Positions 22,881-35,000 of a stretch of DNA of 64,000 nucleotides are shown here, piece by piece (within the stretch, counting starts at the first letter, position 1; the number at the start of each line of letters is the position of its first letter). This DNA comes from Taeniopygia guttata (lineage: Eukaryota; Chordata; Aves; Passeriformes; Estrildidae). The notes under the pieces were generated by a model. The model was not told the DNA's origin, ran no database searches, and saw only the letters and a list, made by a program, of their open reading frames with translations. Made by a program: the position numbers and the translations under genes. The stretch covers positions 58,403,501-58,467,500 of the forward strand of contig NC_133027.1 of NCBI RefSeq assembly GCF_048771995.1. The letters are read 5' to 3'.

Positions 22881-25800
22881 CGTTGTGTCCGTATGTCACC
22901 TGTGCCTTACATGCACCGACTCCTGTTTTCTCAACATGAGCCAAGTACACAACGACTAAGTATTTGTGGTTTAAGATCTGCTTTTAAGTATGTCCTGCTT
23001 TCAGCTGGGGCAGAGGTAATTTTCTTCCGAGTGGCAGGCAGAGCGCTATGTATCCGATTTAATGTGAGAATAATGGTGACATCACGCTGATGTGTTACTT
23101 GCTGCTGAGTGGCGCTTACCGCAAACCAAGAATTTTTCAGCACTCGCTCTGCCGGTGAGCACTTGGACGACAAGCCAGGAGGGAGCATGGCCAGGACAGC
23201 TGACCCACACTGGTGAGAGGGATATTCCATACCACAGAATATCACACACACTGATTAAACTGGGGAACATTGGCCAGGAAGGACCAATTACTGCCTAGGG
23301 ACAGTCTGTTTATCTTTTTTAATTTGAATTGTTAGAGTTATTAAGAGATAAGTTATTATTATCTCAACCCATGATTTTTACATTGGTTTTATTCCAGTTG
23401 TCCTCCCCATTCCCCCTGGGGTGGGCTGGGGTGGTTTGTGGGGCTTATGTGACCAAATATTTGCCTGGTGCTTGCTGGCTGGGGTTAAACCATGATACTG
23501 TACTTCTGAGTGACACTGTCATTGCTCTGATAGATTCCTACCTGTACAGAAATAAACAGAATATTTTTTTTGTCCTAGATGGTATGTTAATCAAAGAGGA
23601 GCACACATGTACTTCCTTTCTAGTATTTCACTTGAGAACTAAACAACTATGCAATAAAACGTTCAGAGGTTAGTTGTAAAATTAAAGGCTGACACAATTG
23701 TGTAGTCGGTTGTCATTTCAGAGGATGAGACTATTGATCCAGTCACTGCAGTCCAGTAAGGGACTTTCTCACACAGATTTTTACAGCTTTGTTTTCTGCT
23801 GCATTTTTTTCCAAGGCTGATGCTGCCCGGTCTCAGAGGTTCTGTCAGATGGACATAACAGTGGCTTAGACAAATTTTCCACTGTGTTATTGCAGTTTTC
23901 CTGCTAAAGGCATCTGTCAGATTTCTTCTATACAGCACTTTTGAGTTCCTCATTAAGTCTGCTATACTGTTTTGTAATCCCTGAGGTGTGATACTAAACC
24001 ACTGATATTTTATGTGCTTCATGCATCTTTTGAACCTCATTTAATTTTTTCTTCCATAATTACATTCAGCAGAATCCAACTCTGAACATATTCCAAAAGC
24101 TGGATGCTCTAGGAGTTTACCATACTGCAAACATACCTTAAAAAATAATTGTTGCACATGGCAGTAGCATTGCTGTTCTACAGTAGCAAATGCTTTTGGC
24201 ACCCTTATTAAGCTGCTCACAGCGGTTCTGCAAGTCACTCTTGACTCCAAGGGTATTATCAGCTAATTCTTATAACATGAAAAATATCAATAGGCAGCCT
24301 CAGAATATAGCTACAGACCAGACAACTAAAAACTGAAGTCTTATTAGGCAAATATTTTTGTTAGTTTGTGATTTCTCTGTGTGTTATCTTGTGCTTTTGG
24401 ATGATTTCTTTCTTTGCTCAGGATTGCTTGTTCAGAAGCATTTGGGAAGTATTAAGGGACGTTAGTTGGACATACAGGCTTATTTTCACTTAGGGGAAAA
24501 GAAGAGTCACAGTTTTTCTTCCCTGTCCTACATTTTTTAAAGAAAATGTTGGCAGCATTTTATGTGATGGAAGTGAGAGCTCTGACAGATTTAGGGCTGC
24601 TTTGTAAACCTTTAAATACTCTGCGCTTGATCCCTCTAAAAGATGTGTACTGTGTTAGTATATAATTTCAGTGTAATGGCAGATTTAAATAAACATATAA
24701 AAGGTGCAAATAAGCACCAAGAGAAAATACGCCTCGTCTAGTATTTCTGTAGTTTTCGACAAAGATGTTAAGTCTAGATTAAGCTGACTCTAAGCCTTCG
24801 GTCCAAGCATGCCAGCTAAGACAACAAGGTGCATCTCTGGATTACTCTTAAATATGGCTAAAGCTGGGAATGTGAGTGAAAGGGAAGAAAACCGAAAGCA
24901 TGCCTGTCTCAGAGAACGTAGGGGGCCTGAGGACAAAGGCACTTACTAGATCAGTGATTGTACTAGGGCAGGATAAAGCTAATTCTGAACTGGATTTGCT
25001 TATAATCTGCTTTTCTCCAATCATCATTGAACAATATTTAAAGAAAGTTATTTGGAGATGCCAAAACAATGTCTACAGCTGGTAAGAGTTCCTGGAGCTG
25101 TGCCCAGTTTATTCTCTTGAAGGTGTACAGTTACAGTGCAGTGTACTGCAGAGCAGATGTAACAGCAGAGGGCCCAGCCCTGAGTGCAGTCATAAGCCTT
25201 GCCCGTGGCTGGGGCTCCCATCTGGGCTGGGATACCCTGCTCTTGGCCTGAGCTGTGTGGTAGGAGGGCCTGTGCTCAGCCATGTTGCCCAAACTTGGTG
25301 GCTAGCTTGACTTGGGGCCTGACTTGTCACTTCACTTGATGGCAAAACCACTTCTGTCCCCAGCTCTGCTCTGCTTGCTTTGCTTAGATGCTGTGGGATG
25401 GTGTATCATCTGGAAGGCTGACCTTCCTTCATGAAGGGGTACCAGTTCTGCTGCTCCTTAATGGGGAAAGTCACTGATGTTACTGAGTCCTCCTCACCTC
25501 ATCTCTGAGTGCAGAGCTGGTAAAACATGGATGTGGAGTTCAAAATAATGTAAACTTCTGAAATGGTAATACAAAAGGAAGGTACACATCAAACTGGCTT
25601 GAGCTTAAAGGAAAAGAAATGAGATGAAGGAGAGTGATTAAGTTAAAAAACAGAATGGAGTCAAGAAGAGGAGGGAGTGTAGGTGTAAAAGCCAATTAGC
25701 GTAGGGTTTGGGACATAACTGCGGAAATGTACAGTAGGAACATTTCACAAGGAAATTTCTGCTTGTGGTATGCAGAAGCAGATGGGAGCAGACAGTGATG

Positions 25801-28040
25801 AGCAATTTTTCAAATTCTTTCTAAATTCAAAGAATTTAAAAAAATCTAATGGGCTTATGAGGTGGGAGGAAAGGAATCAAACAGAAATAGTAGTTTGGAG
25901 GGGTTTATATATAAATGTATGGAAGTACAGCTAGAGAGGATTGGGATGTGGGTGAATGTGCAGCAAAGGAAGATGAGATGATGTGCTTACACTTAGTGGG
26001 ATCTTCATGTCAGAACAATCATATGGTGGCATTCTGGCTGCTGCCATTCCTGTGCCTTTTCTCTAAGAGGACTGTCCATGCATCAGCTTCCTGGAGAGTC
26101 TAGGGAAATGGCTCTGCATGTGGAAAATGGAGGTGCCTGCAGTTGACAGTGAGCATCCAGGGACCAAGGTGCTCACACGGATTTAGACAAGTGAGTTGGA
26201 GTAGGATGCAGAAATCCTGAGTATCAGAGCAAATTGATAGGTTTCACATTAATGGTGATGGCCAGAAAACATTTTTTTAATTATTTCTGCTCATATTTTA
26301 CACTAGTAAAGAATGTCTATGTTGCCTTTAGTTTAGTCTCATTGAATGTGCTCCTAATAGGTTTTTTAAATGTACACATGGCCTGGGATTGTGGAACTGA
26401 AAGAGTTAGGGATACCTTCACTTGTTTACGCATAAATGGGTGCATCCTGCCACTATTGGTGCATGTTAGTTTCCCAGGACACTTTGAAGCAACTTGGCTT
26501 GTCTTAGAGCTCCTGGAAGCCTGCCAAGCCAAGTGCTGTTTCCTTCACACATGCCTGATATCCATCCAAGACACCCCAGATATTGTTAAGGAAGGCCCAC
26601 ACTTAGTTTCATTCTCTGAATGTCAAGAACATGGCAAATAGATACACTCAGTCAGAAAGCAACCAGGCAGGACTGCAAACTCCTACGAGAGAAATGCAGG
26701 CTTGCTCTCAGTGCTCTGTGACAAGCTAAGCCTAATTCAAGCTGGTCCTGGTAAGCAGCATCAGCTTGTATGTAAATGGTTTCTGTTGTGGTTTTGGTCT
26801 CCCAAGGGGTAAGTATCCCTGGAATGCTTTTAAACATGGGCCAGCTATTTTCTTGGCAGCAACCTCTCTATGTGAGAGCAATGCAGTTTGCTTGCATCTG
26901 ACAATAGAAAATGTCTTTTGCATTTAAAACAATTAAGTATTTCTATGCTGTACTTTTACAATGTCTGTCTGTTCTCTGTACTTGCTGCCCTTTGAGAATT
27001 CCTCTAACTCCATGGCATCTTTCCTACTCTCTCAGCCCACTGGGTGTATCAGGGAGATCTTTTATATTCTGGGACAGGCTGGGAGCCTCACTCGGACTGC
27101 AGTTGCCAGATCACGCTTAGGAGAAGTTAGATGGAGAGCACAGAATGAAGCAGTAGATCTATCTCCAAGATTAAAAGAACCAGATGGGAAGTCTATGGAT
27201 GGGATCTGGTATATGCATTGAGCAGCTGTCAGATTTCTCCTGGACTGACTGCAAAGTAGAGAAGCAGATTCCCACCTTCACCTCTTCACATGAACCAGCA
27301 ATGATTGCATGAAATAGATGTGTTGTGTGGAGCTGGGGCAAAATAAACACTCATAGTCAAGATGGGCTCTCTCACAGAAGATACAATCTGTGTAATCTCC
27401 CATGGTGGTATTTTAGGCTGTGTCCTTGTATCAGAAATACTTGAAATATCTGCTAGATGACACCTTATTTTCCCCAATGTTTATACAATATACTATTGTT
27501 AGGGCCAACCTATGCATAGTTATGTACCACTGTTCTCATGTTTTAAAAGCCAGGAACTGAAAACCCTGCTGTCTGGTACCATGTGGATGAAATACCTGTG
27601 CCAGTGCGCCTGGTTAAGAAAGGAAGTGCTGCAAAACTATTCCCAGGTGTGTGGAGCCCATTTGCAGGGACCAGAAGGCAGCACAAATGCAGAAGTCACA
27701 GCACTGACAGTGGGTTCCTAAAATTGCAAAGATGATATATGCTTTCCCTTTCAACAGTAGAAATGTGTATAAATAACAGGTGGCAAATGAATATTGGCAG
27801 CAAAATTAATCATAAAGGCTCCCTTCAGAGGAGGGAGAAATACTATAGGACTGTAGGAAATTAATTATATGTTTTCCCTCGTTATGTTACAGCTGCAGGA
27901 GGATCTGAAGGTGCTACTTTTCCCTTAAGATTGCTACTTCATCATAGGCCTAATGCTGGGACAGAATAAGGGCCCATCGGCATTTAATAAATTCTGAGCT
28001 ATTGTCCTGGATACCTATTAAAAGGAATTTTAATTGTAAC
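22881..28040. other. Intergenic region between divergent NUP43 and PCMT1
   Basis: About 5 kb without a recognised gene. It holds an old LTR fragment at about 23300-23497. Open frames such as 23663-24040 (minus) and 26234-26641 (plus, 135 codons) show no domain, family or splice context. Confidence 0.6.
23300..23497 (-). mobile_element. Fragment of an old avian endogenous-retrovirus LTR
   Basis: Read on the minus strand from 23497, it starts TATCATGGTTTAACCCCAGC and continues with a CACCCCAG-rich tract, a GGGGGAATGGGG word and ATGGGTTGAGATAA. This is the start of an LTR type widespread in birds. Only the left end of the LTR is present. It is an old, broken fossil with no internal viral genes seen here. 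The family was not assigned further. Confidence 0.65.
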
Positions 28041-28119
28041 TTTTTTCTGCGCCATCGGTATTGCACCGTAGATGCTGCTGTGAAACATCGGTACTTTCGC
28101 GGCCTTTAGCCAGTGTACG

Positions 28120-28560
28120 GCTATGCCAGCTCTCCGTATCCTTCCCGCCCGCTCCCACTCCCGCCTTGATTCCCGGGCGCAGGTCGCTCCCGCGCTGCCC
28201 CGTCCCCACCGTGGGCACACACGGACCACGCAGCTCCCGCGCCACCTGACCAATGGCAGCCGCCGACACGTAGTCCTAGCCCGCGCGGGCTGGCCGCGGC
28301 CAATAGGCGCGCCCCATGCAAAACACCGCGCCGGGAGACGCCGCTAATTGGTTCCGTCGCAAGGGCGGCGGGTCGCGCGCTGGGTCGGAGCCCGGAGCTG
28401 GCGGCGCAGCCACCGTGCTGGGGTTCGCCCGCCCCGACTCCGCCTTCTGCGGTACCCGGCGGGTACCGACTGTGTCACGGGAGTGGCTAAGGCCGGGGCA
28501 GGGGTGAAGTGCGTGCGCGCCGAGGTGCCGCTTCGCTATCTCATTAATTAACAGAGCTCC
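28120..28560. promoter_or_regulatory. Orphan GC-rich island with three CCAAT boxes
   Basis: Separate from the PCMT1 start region by about 200 bp. It has two CCAAT boxes on the plus strand (28250-28254 in GACCAATGG, 28300-28304 in GGCCAATAGG) and one on the minus strand (ATTGG at 28347-28351). Paired CCAAT boxes of this kind are typical of strong CpG-island promoters. It could be the distal part of the PCMT1 promoter or drive a leftward transcript. Confidence 0.55.
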
Positions 28561-28739
28561 TAAGTTCACATACCCGCGTCCCCAGACCCGTTCCGCCCCG
28601 CCGCCGTTTCTGAGGCGAGGGCAGGACTGGGGTCTCGCCGCCAGCGCGCGATCCGGGGCAACAAAACGCGCCGGCCGGGAGCAGCCGCTGTACATCTCCG
28701 CCCCGGCGCGCGAGGATCTCCCCACGCGCGCCCCTGGGT

Positions 28740-28807
28740 GCGGTGGGCGCGCATGCGCGGGGGGGCACCGCGCCGGCCGGCGGAGCGGCGGCGGCGGCGG
28801 CCGGGGC
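28740..28807 (+). promoter_or_regulatory. PCMT1: PCMT1 core promoter with NRF1-type site
   Basis: The palindrome GCGCATGCGC at 28749-28758 is a consensus NRF1 site, about 50 bp upstream of the long-form start codon and followed by a GGCGG-rich leader. No TATA box is seen. Transcription probably starts between the site and 28800; that part is inferred. Confidence 0.65.
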
Positions 28808-29066
28808 ATGTCGGGCGCGCGGGGCGGTGGGCGCGTGGCCCCTCCCCTCGGCGAGCGCGCGGCAGCCGCAGCGGCGGCGGCCGCGGGAGGAGGCGGTGAG
28901 GAGGCGGCGCCTGTGTCGGCGCTGGAGGTTGTGTCCTTCCTGGGGAAGCTGCTGTGCGCAGTCGCGGCGCTGAAGGCGGCTCTGTACCTGCTCCGCAGAG
29001 TGTGCCTAGCGATGGCCTGGAAGTCGGGCGGCGCCAGCCACTCCGAGCTCATCCACAACCTCCGCA
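28808..29066 (+). CDS. PCMT1: PCMT1 exon 1 (N-terminal extension plus standard start)
   Basis: It encodes MSGARGGG, a run of nine alanines, a glycine/glutamate patch, a hydrophobic helix ([20 protein letters not shown], residues 39-58, continuing to about 62), a double arginine, and then the standard start at M69. It ends CTC CGC A before donor GTGAGTCC. The human long form has a closely similar hydrophobic segment (EVVSLLGKLLG), which supports the upstream start. Which start is mainly used cannot be told from sequence. Confidence 0.85.
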
Positions 29067-32000
29067 GTGAGTCCCGGGGCGGGGGCGCGGGCGGGGCCCC
29101 CGGGCTGCGGGGCGGCCGTCACCGGCCGCCCGGTGACCGTTAGCGACCGCGCGCTCCCGCGGCGCCCGCCCGACCCGCCGCTAACTGTCACACGGAGCGA
29201 CACCGGCGCCCGGGCGCGTGTGCCCGTATTGTCCGTCCGTTCGTGTCTGTGTGCGTGTCTCTGTGTCCGACCGGGGGCGTGTCCGTGCGTGCCCGGGTGC
29301 TCGGGCGGGGGATGTGTGTCCGGGCGGCGGCCGGTGTCGCAGGGCGGGCCGGGCTGTTGTTGCGGGAGGCAGTGCGGCGGGCGGGGTGGCGCCGATGGCG
29401 GTCCCGGAGGGGAAGCGCCGTGCGGCGGCCGTGGCTGTTCCCTGCTCGCCGCGTCCCCCCCTCTCCGGCCCCGTTCCCGCCGCCTCGTTCCCGTCTGCCT
29501 TGTGCGAGCTGAGGCGGGGCCGCGGCGGCAGTGCCGGAGGGCCCGTGACTCCCGCACGCCCCGGGATCGGCGTTCGTCCGGCCGGCGGGACTGGTGGTGT
29601 CGGCGGGCGCCCTCCGGTCCTTTCAGGCCCGGGCTGAACAACGCAGCGGGAGCCGCCTGGGTTTGGGAATCGCGCCGAGAGGCCGCGGCTGTTTGTGTTG
29701 GGTGAAAGGGGCGTGTGGCAGCAGTCCCTCCTCCCCCCTTCCCGGTGGGGTCCCGAGTGGCTCCGCTCGAAAGGGTGGGCTGGCACCGCGGAGGTGTCGG
29801 GCTGCGCACTCGGGTTGTGACAGCCGAGCTTTGCGGTGGCTGCCCGGCACTGGGCGCTCCCTTGTGCTCGCCGAGGGTTTGTGCTGTCCCCGTGCTGAAC
29901 GTGGAAGGTGTTGGGCGGGCGCTTCTTCGCCGATGTACTTCAGTACATCCTGAAGTCTGCAGGTCCTGAGAGGACGGAGAGACAACACCTTATGTATTCG
30001 GAGCTTCCACTTTTCATATTATAATAGAATTAAGCTCTCTTAAATATACTTACAGTGTCTCTCGTCTCTGCTTCTGGCCTTTTCCCTTCCTCTTCTCAAG
30101 TCTGTGTCCTAGATGTAATCGGATGTAGATCTGGAGCCTGTACTATGACAGTTGTCTCCTATTTTAGTGATACTACACCACAGATAAGTTCATCTGTGTT
30201 GCCTCCTCATTATTCTGGTGTCATAGGAGAATCACTCTTGTTGTTTTCTCCTTTTCTCTGCTTATGTTAGATCATCTGATCCTGTGGTCTTTCTCAGTAT
30301 TTTCTTTTGAAAACTGTCGCATCCAACAGAATAATACATGCTGAAGTGACTTTCAGCTTCCCTGTAAAAGCTACTAATTATTGTAGAGTTTCGTTGTAAA
30401 AATTCTGTTTAATAAATTGATAATAACTTCTCTAGTTACAAGTGTTGCAATACATTTGTTTTGTTTTATTTTGCAACTGAAAGGGCTAGAAATACTGTTT
30501 TAGTGAAATACTGTTGTCTTACACAGCAGGGAAAAACTTTCTGGTGTAAAAACCAATATTAAACTCCAAAATACATCCAAAAAGCAATTATTACCAGAAT
30601 AGTCTAGGACGCTCAGAACCTGAAGGCAAAACCAGTTTCTTTGTTGCAGAAGACAATGACAGTTTTTCAACACATGGAAACTGTTTAGGGCGTTTCAAAT
30701 AATGATGACAAAGCTAAAAACCATTGTAGTTAGTATCCAGCAATAGTTGTATAGGAAGAAGAAAGTAAAACAGAAGTGCTCAATATTGTAATCTCAAAGC
30801 ATGCATTGATGGTAATTTCCCCCTCTCTGTTTTGCATATGCATGCCGAAATGTTTTGAGGGGTGTAAAACAGGGAAATAGTGGATTGGCAGTAAAATATT
30901 GTGGAAGCAAAGAGGCCTTTGATCTTGCAGGAAGATTGTGTTATCAACTTCAGTGGGACTCTGTTCATGGTGTAGGGCTTTATCAGTGCAGAGCAGCTGC
31001 TGAATTAAGACCATAACTTTCAAGTAAGAGTTCCTCAGGTAGGATGATACCTTGTTGCTAAAGTTGGGAACAGATTTAGAAGAAAGTACTGTTTAATGTT
31101 TTACAATTCTCCCAGATACGTTTTAACAAACTTAAAAATTATTGGTTAAAGAAAGACTAAAATGTTCCAGAGAATTCTTTTGGAGTAGTAGGTCCATCAA
31201 TGTATTTTCTCCTCTCTAAAAACAGCTACATAGCATTTACAGCATTTTATGCTAAAAGTGAGAATGCAAATTGGATGAGGTTAATTTGATGTTGTCTGGT
31301 GTTTGTCTTGTGTGTAGCTTAGTAAATACGTGTGTAATATAGTGTATATTTTGCATAATTTAAAGAAAATAAGGCAGGTTGTAGTGACACAGTATGTTCT
31401 CTTCTGCAGCAGATCTTGGTGGCAAGTTCTTGCCCTTGCCCTTATGCCACAATTCTTCTCTTGACTGTTCTTGTAGAATTGCCTGTGAGGGAGGCAGTGC
31501 TATAAGACTGGGTCACTTTCTCATGACTTGTGAAACATCAGGATTTAAACTCCTCAATGTCTATAAGCTGTTGTACTATTATGGTTAGAGAAGCAGTAAA
31601 CTTGGTTGTGGATAAATGAGGGCTGGGGAGAATGGGAACATATTAAAGTGGTTTTGCTTTCAAATAAAACCATCATTAGCATATTCCTGTATGCTACATG
31701 TTCTTTTCCTTTAAAAAAGCTATAAAGATTATTCTTAATTATAAACTGTTATTGACAGTTATTAGTGCTTCTGTTTTGTGGCAGTAAAATTCTCCATTTT
31801 GTGTCATTTGCTTTACTGCTTATTTCACTGTTGCCTTAACTGTAGAACTAACTTTTCTGTAATGTAACAGTCATTGTGATAGGGTAGTGACAAGTGATTC
31901 TGAGTATGTACAATGCAGATTTAGGCAGTTATTCTTTATAAGCTTTATCTTTGCTGTCCTGTCTTAAAAGGGACAAACTAATAAGGAGGGCCTTGGAACT

Positions 32001-35000
32001 TTGCAGGTTTTTCAGCACATGTTTAGGGACAAGTGACTGAAGAATGTTGCAGTATATTGTTTTGATTTTTAACTTCTTGTTGCATTTTAAACATCTTTTT
32101 GCGCTGTTAATTTGAGGCATCATAGATGCACAATTTGATATATGCAAAATAGACTTCCTTAAAACATGCTCTTCACAACAAAAATGCTGTCCTTGAATGT
32201 ACTGTTGCTATGAGGTGTTCAGCTGCTTTGTTTCAGTGATTCTTGAAAGTACTTCTCAATTTTTAAAAATGCCTTTTTTTAATCTGAATGATTCTTTGTT
32301 CATTAAAGCCTTAAAACAAACATTTTTCACTTTCATGGAATAATTATTTAAATCTTTGCTTCTTCCTAACTGGAAATAGTTGAACATGTGCCTTCAAACT
32401 TGAGTAAACTTCTCCCAAAAATATACTTAAAGTAAGATCTTTTAGTAGGCAACATTTCTAGGGAGCTTTCTAAATGCAGGTTACAGTGGGGTTAGAAATC
32501 ATGCTAAATACAGGAAATAATTACCTGTGTTTAAATAAATAATTCTGATGGGAGATTTTTTAAAATTATGAATCTGTCATGTAGAGGTACTAAGGAAGGA
32601 GGAAAAGAATTGGTGAGTTATTTACTGTTGTCTTGCTTGGTTAAAAGTATTTTGATTCTAAATCTGTAACTTTTTTTCCCTCTCTCTATCTTCAGCTATC
32701 TTCTGATAGGTTACTATAAGATCATTTCATCTTCTTTCATACTTGGGCTTTTGCCAAGTCCTACTACTTTACATGCCAACATCTTAGAAATTAGCTTTTT
32801 TCCCACCTGAAGGACAGAAAAATTGGTTCCCTGTCCAATTCACAAGCAAAGTTTATTAAGTGTCCTTATTGCGCCTTTTTCCTCTAGTCAATGTCATGCT
32901 GCCGTAGGACAAACTTGCTTTGCTTACTTCTCTGATCATGTTATGTCAATGGTGTTTACATCAGGTATACCTGCTCCTAAATCCACATTTCCCAATGAAA
33001 GTGAAGGTGAGTTAACTTGGCTGTGGCAGAAGTTATTAACCAACTGTGGATTTGTTTCTTGCTGCATTCTTTTACCTTCCTCTCCTGATAAACTTGTGTT
33101 GGGAAAGTTAGCAACTGTAATTTACAAGATTCCACAGAATTTTGCACCTTACATAAGATCAGAGTCTTAATTTTTCAATGTGAATGATACTTGAAATCAC
33201 TATATATTCAAATAGTATCATGGTCTGAGAATTCTATTTTTAAATATGCTAAAGGTATTTCTCCAAGTGTTTTAATTATTTAAATGTTAAATAATTAAAA
33301 ATGGCATCTTAGCATGCTTCGTCATGATGAAGGCTTATCTGCAATGAATCTGCACTTTTGGTGCAAGTTTCTGGTTGCTGTGGTCAAAACTCTTTAAGAA
33401 CTGCCACGAATGGGAAGGCATTGCATATAGTAAGCCTAAGCTAGGTTCAGCAAGTAATAAATATTGGTTTTGTTTTGTTTATTTTCCTCTGTCATATATT
33501 TTCCCTTGGTTTATCCAAATCTCTTCTACATCTGTCTAATTTTGCTTAAGGAAGAGTAATGTCACTTGGATGAACATGAAGAAGGGAAATAATAATGGAA
33601 AATTAGACCAAATTTAATGACTCCCCTGTACAAGCACTTATGCTGCCTGTTGTGTGCATTCAGTGACCACCTTTTCCTTCATCATGATTGTATTGAGGCT
33701 TCAGTGACTAAGCATTGTAACTTATGACCAGGTAGTGAAAGGGTTAGAAAGTGAGCTATTTTTTTTTCAATTAAAAATTAAAATTAACACATCCACTGAC
33801 ATGTTAATTTAAGAATGTCAAAAATTTCTTAAATTTAGTTCATGTCTCAGGTGGCAGCCTTGAAATCTGTGATGCTATTTTTTGGAGCACTGAGATTTAA
33901 ATAAAAAATTTTATTGCCAGTAATTTGAATAATCGCCTAAAGGAGTTGCTGTGAAACTTTTTTATTTTTAAGTAAGATTTAAGTATTTGCTAATGGTTTG
34001 CCCGTATCATGAAATGTTTTGAAGAATTTCTATACCCTTGATCTTTTAAGAGGCAGGCCTTCAAGTAAATCAAGGCAACTAGATATCCCAAATAATAGGA
34101 AATGATAACAGAAAGAAAAATCCCAACCTGAATTTAATAACATTTATTACATTTTATTGGTGTGTAAATTAAGATTGTGTTCTTAACTGGTTCTTTGTTG
34201 TTGGCGTGCTTTCTTCCCTTAATGTTAGACAGGGTGTCAATGTAATGTTGAAAACATATCCATACTTTCCCAGAAACTCCCAAAATTCAGTGTGTCAAAA
34301 TCCAAGTCCTTGATCATTCAAGAAGAAAAGAGGGCATTTTTTGCTGCTTATTTACATCGCAAATCTTTATAACTCCTAATAAATAATTTTAATTTAAAGT
34401 ATTTTGTTATTTTGCTTGATTGAAGATATATTTTTATTTTTGTATGTGAATATAATGCCATGTTTTTTTTTTTTTCTGGTGGTCAGAAGCTGCCTAGTAA
34501 TCCATAGCAAAATGGAAATGATAATGCAAATGTGTCCAAAACAAGTCATTACTGCTGCATGTAGGCATTTTAAAAAGAGGGAATCTTCTATGGTTTAGCT
34601 TCAGTACAACTCTAAGCTTTTCTTTTAATGCTAATGTTTCTATCATCCTGATGTAGTATCAGGAGATCACTAAGAGCTACTGGAAAGCCTAGAAAGAAAT
34701 GTATAATGTTCATATTCTTTTGAGTGATTCTTTATGTGAATGTTGTCCCTTAATGCCTCAAAGTCATGTTCTTTAATGCTACGTAACACTTTAAGTAAAT
34801 AATTGTATTAATTTTTTTATTAGGTTAATTTTATTAATGTTCTGATTTTTAATTTAAATTACCAACATTTGGTAAAAACTGAGTTAATTCTTTTAAAGCT
34901 TGAGATCAGTAAACTGCGCACTTTTGGACTGGCTGACTTGTGAGTTACATTTAATACTTCAGAACCTGAATACTTCAATAGTGGACTTGAGGACAAAATA

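Noticed and set aside
23663-24250. Two adjacent minus-strand frames (125 and 69 codons) near the LTR fragment
   Set aside because: I looked for retroviral or transposon motifs and recognised none, so no gene or element is called.
26234-26641. 135-codon plus-strand frame in the NUP43-PCMT1 intergenic region
   Set aside because: No family, no promoter and no splice partner seen. Treated as chance.
28276-29809. Open frames of 200-267 codons antisense to PCMT1 exon 1 and the first part of intron 1
   Set aside because: GC-rich antisense shadows with P/R/A-rich peptides and no family resemblance. PCMT1 on the plus strand explains the island.
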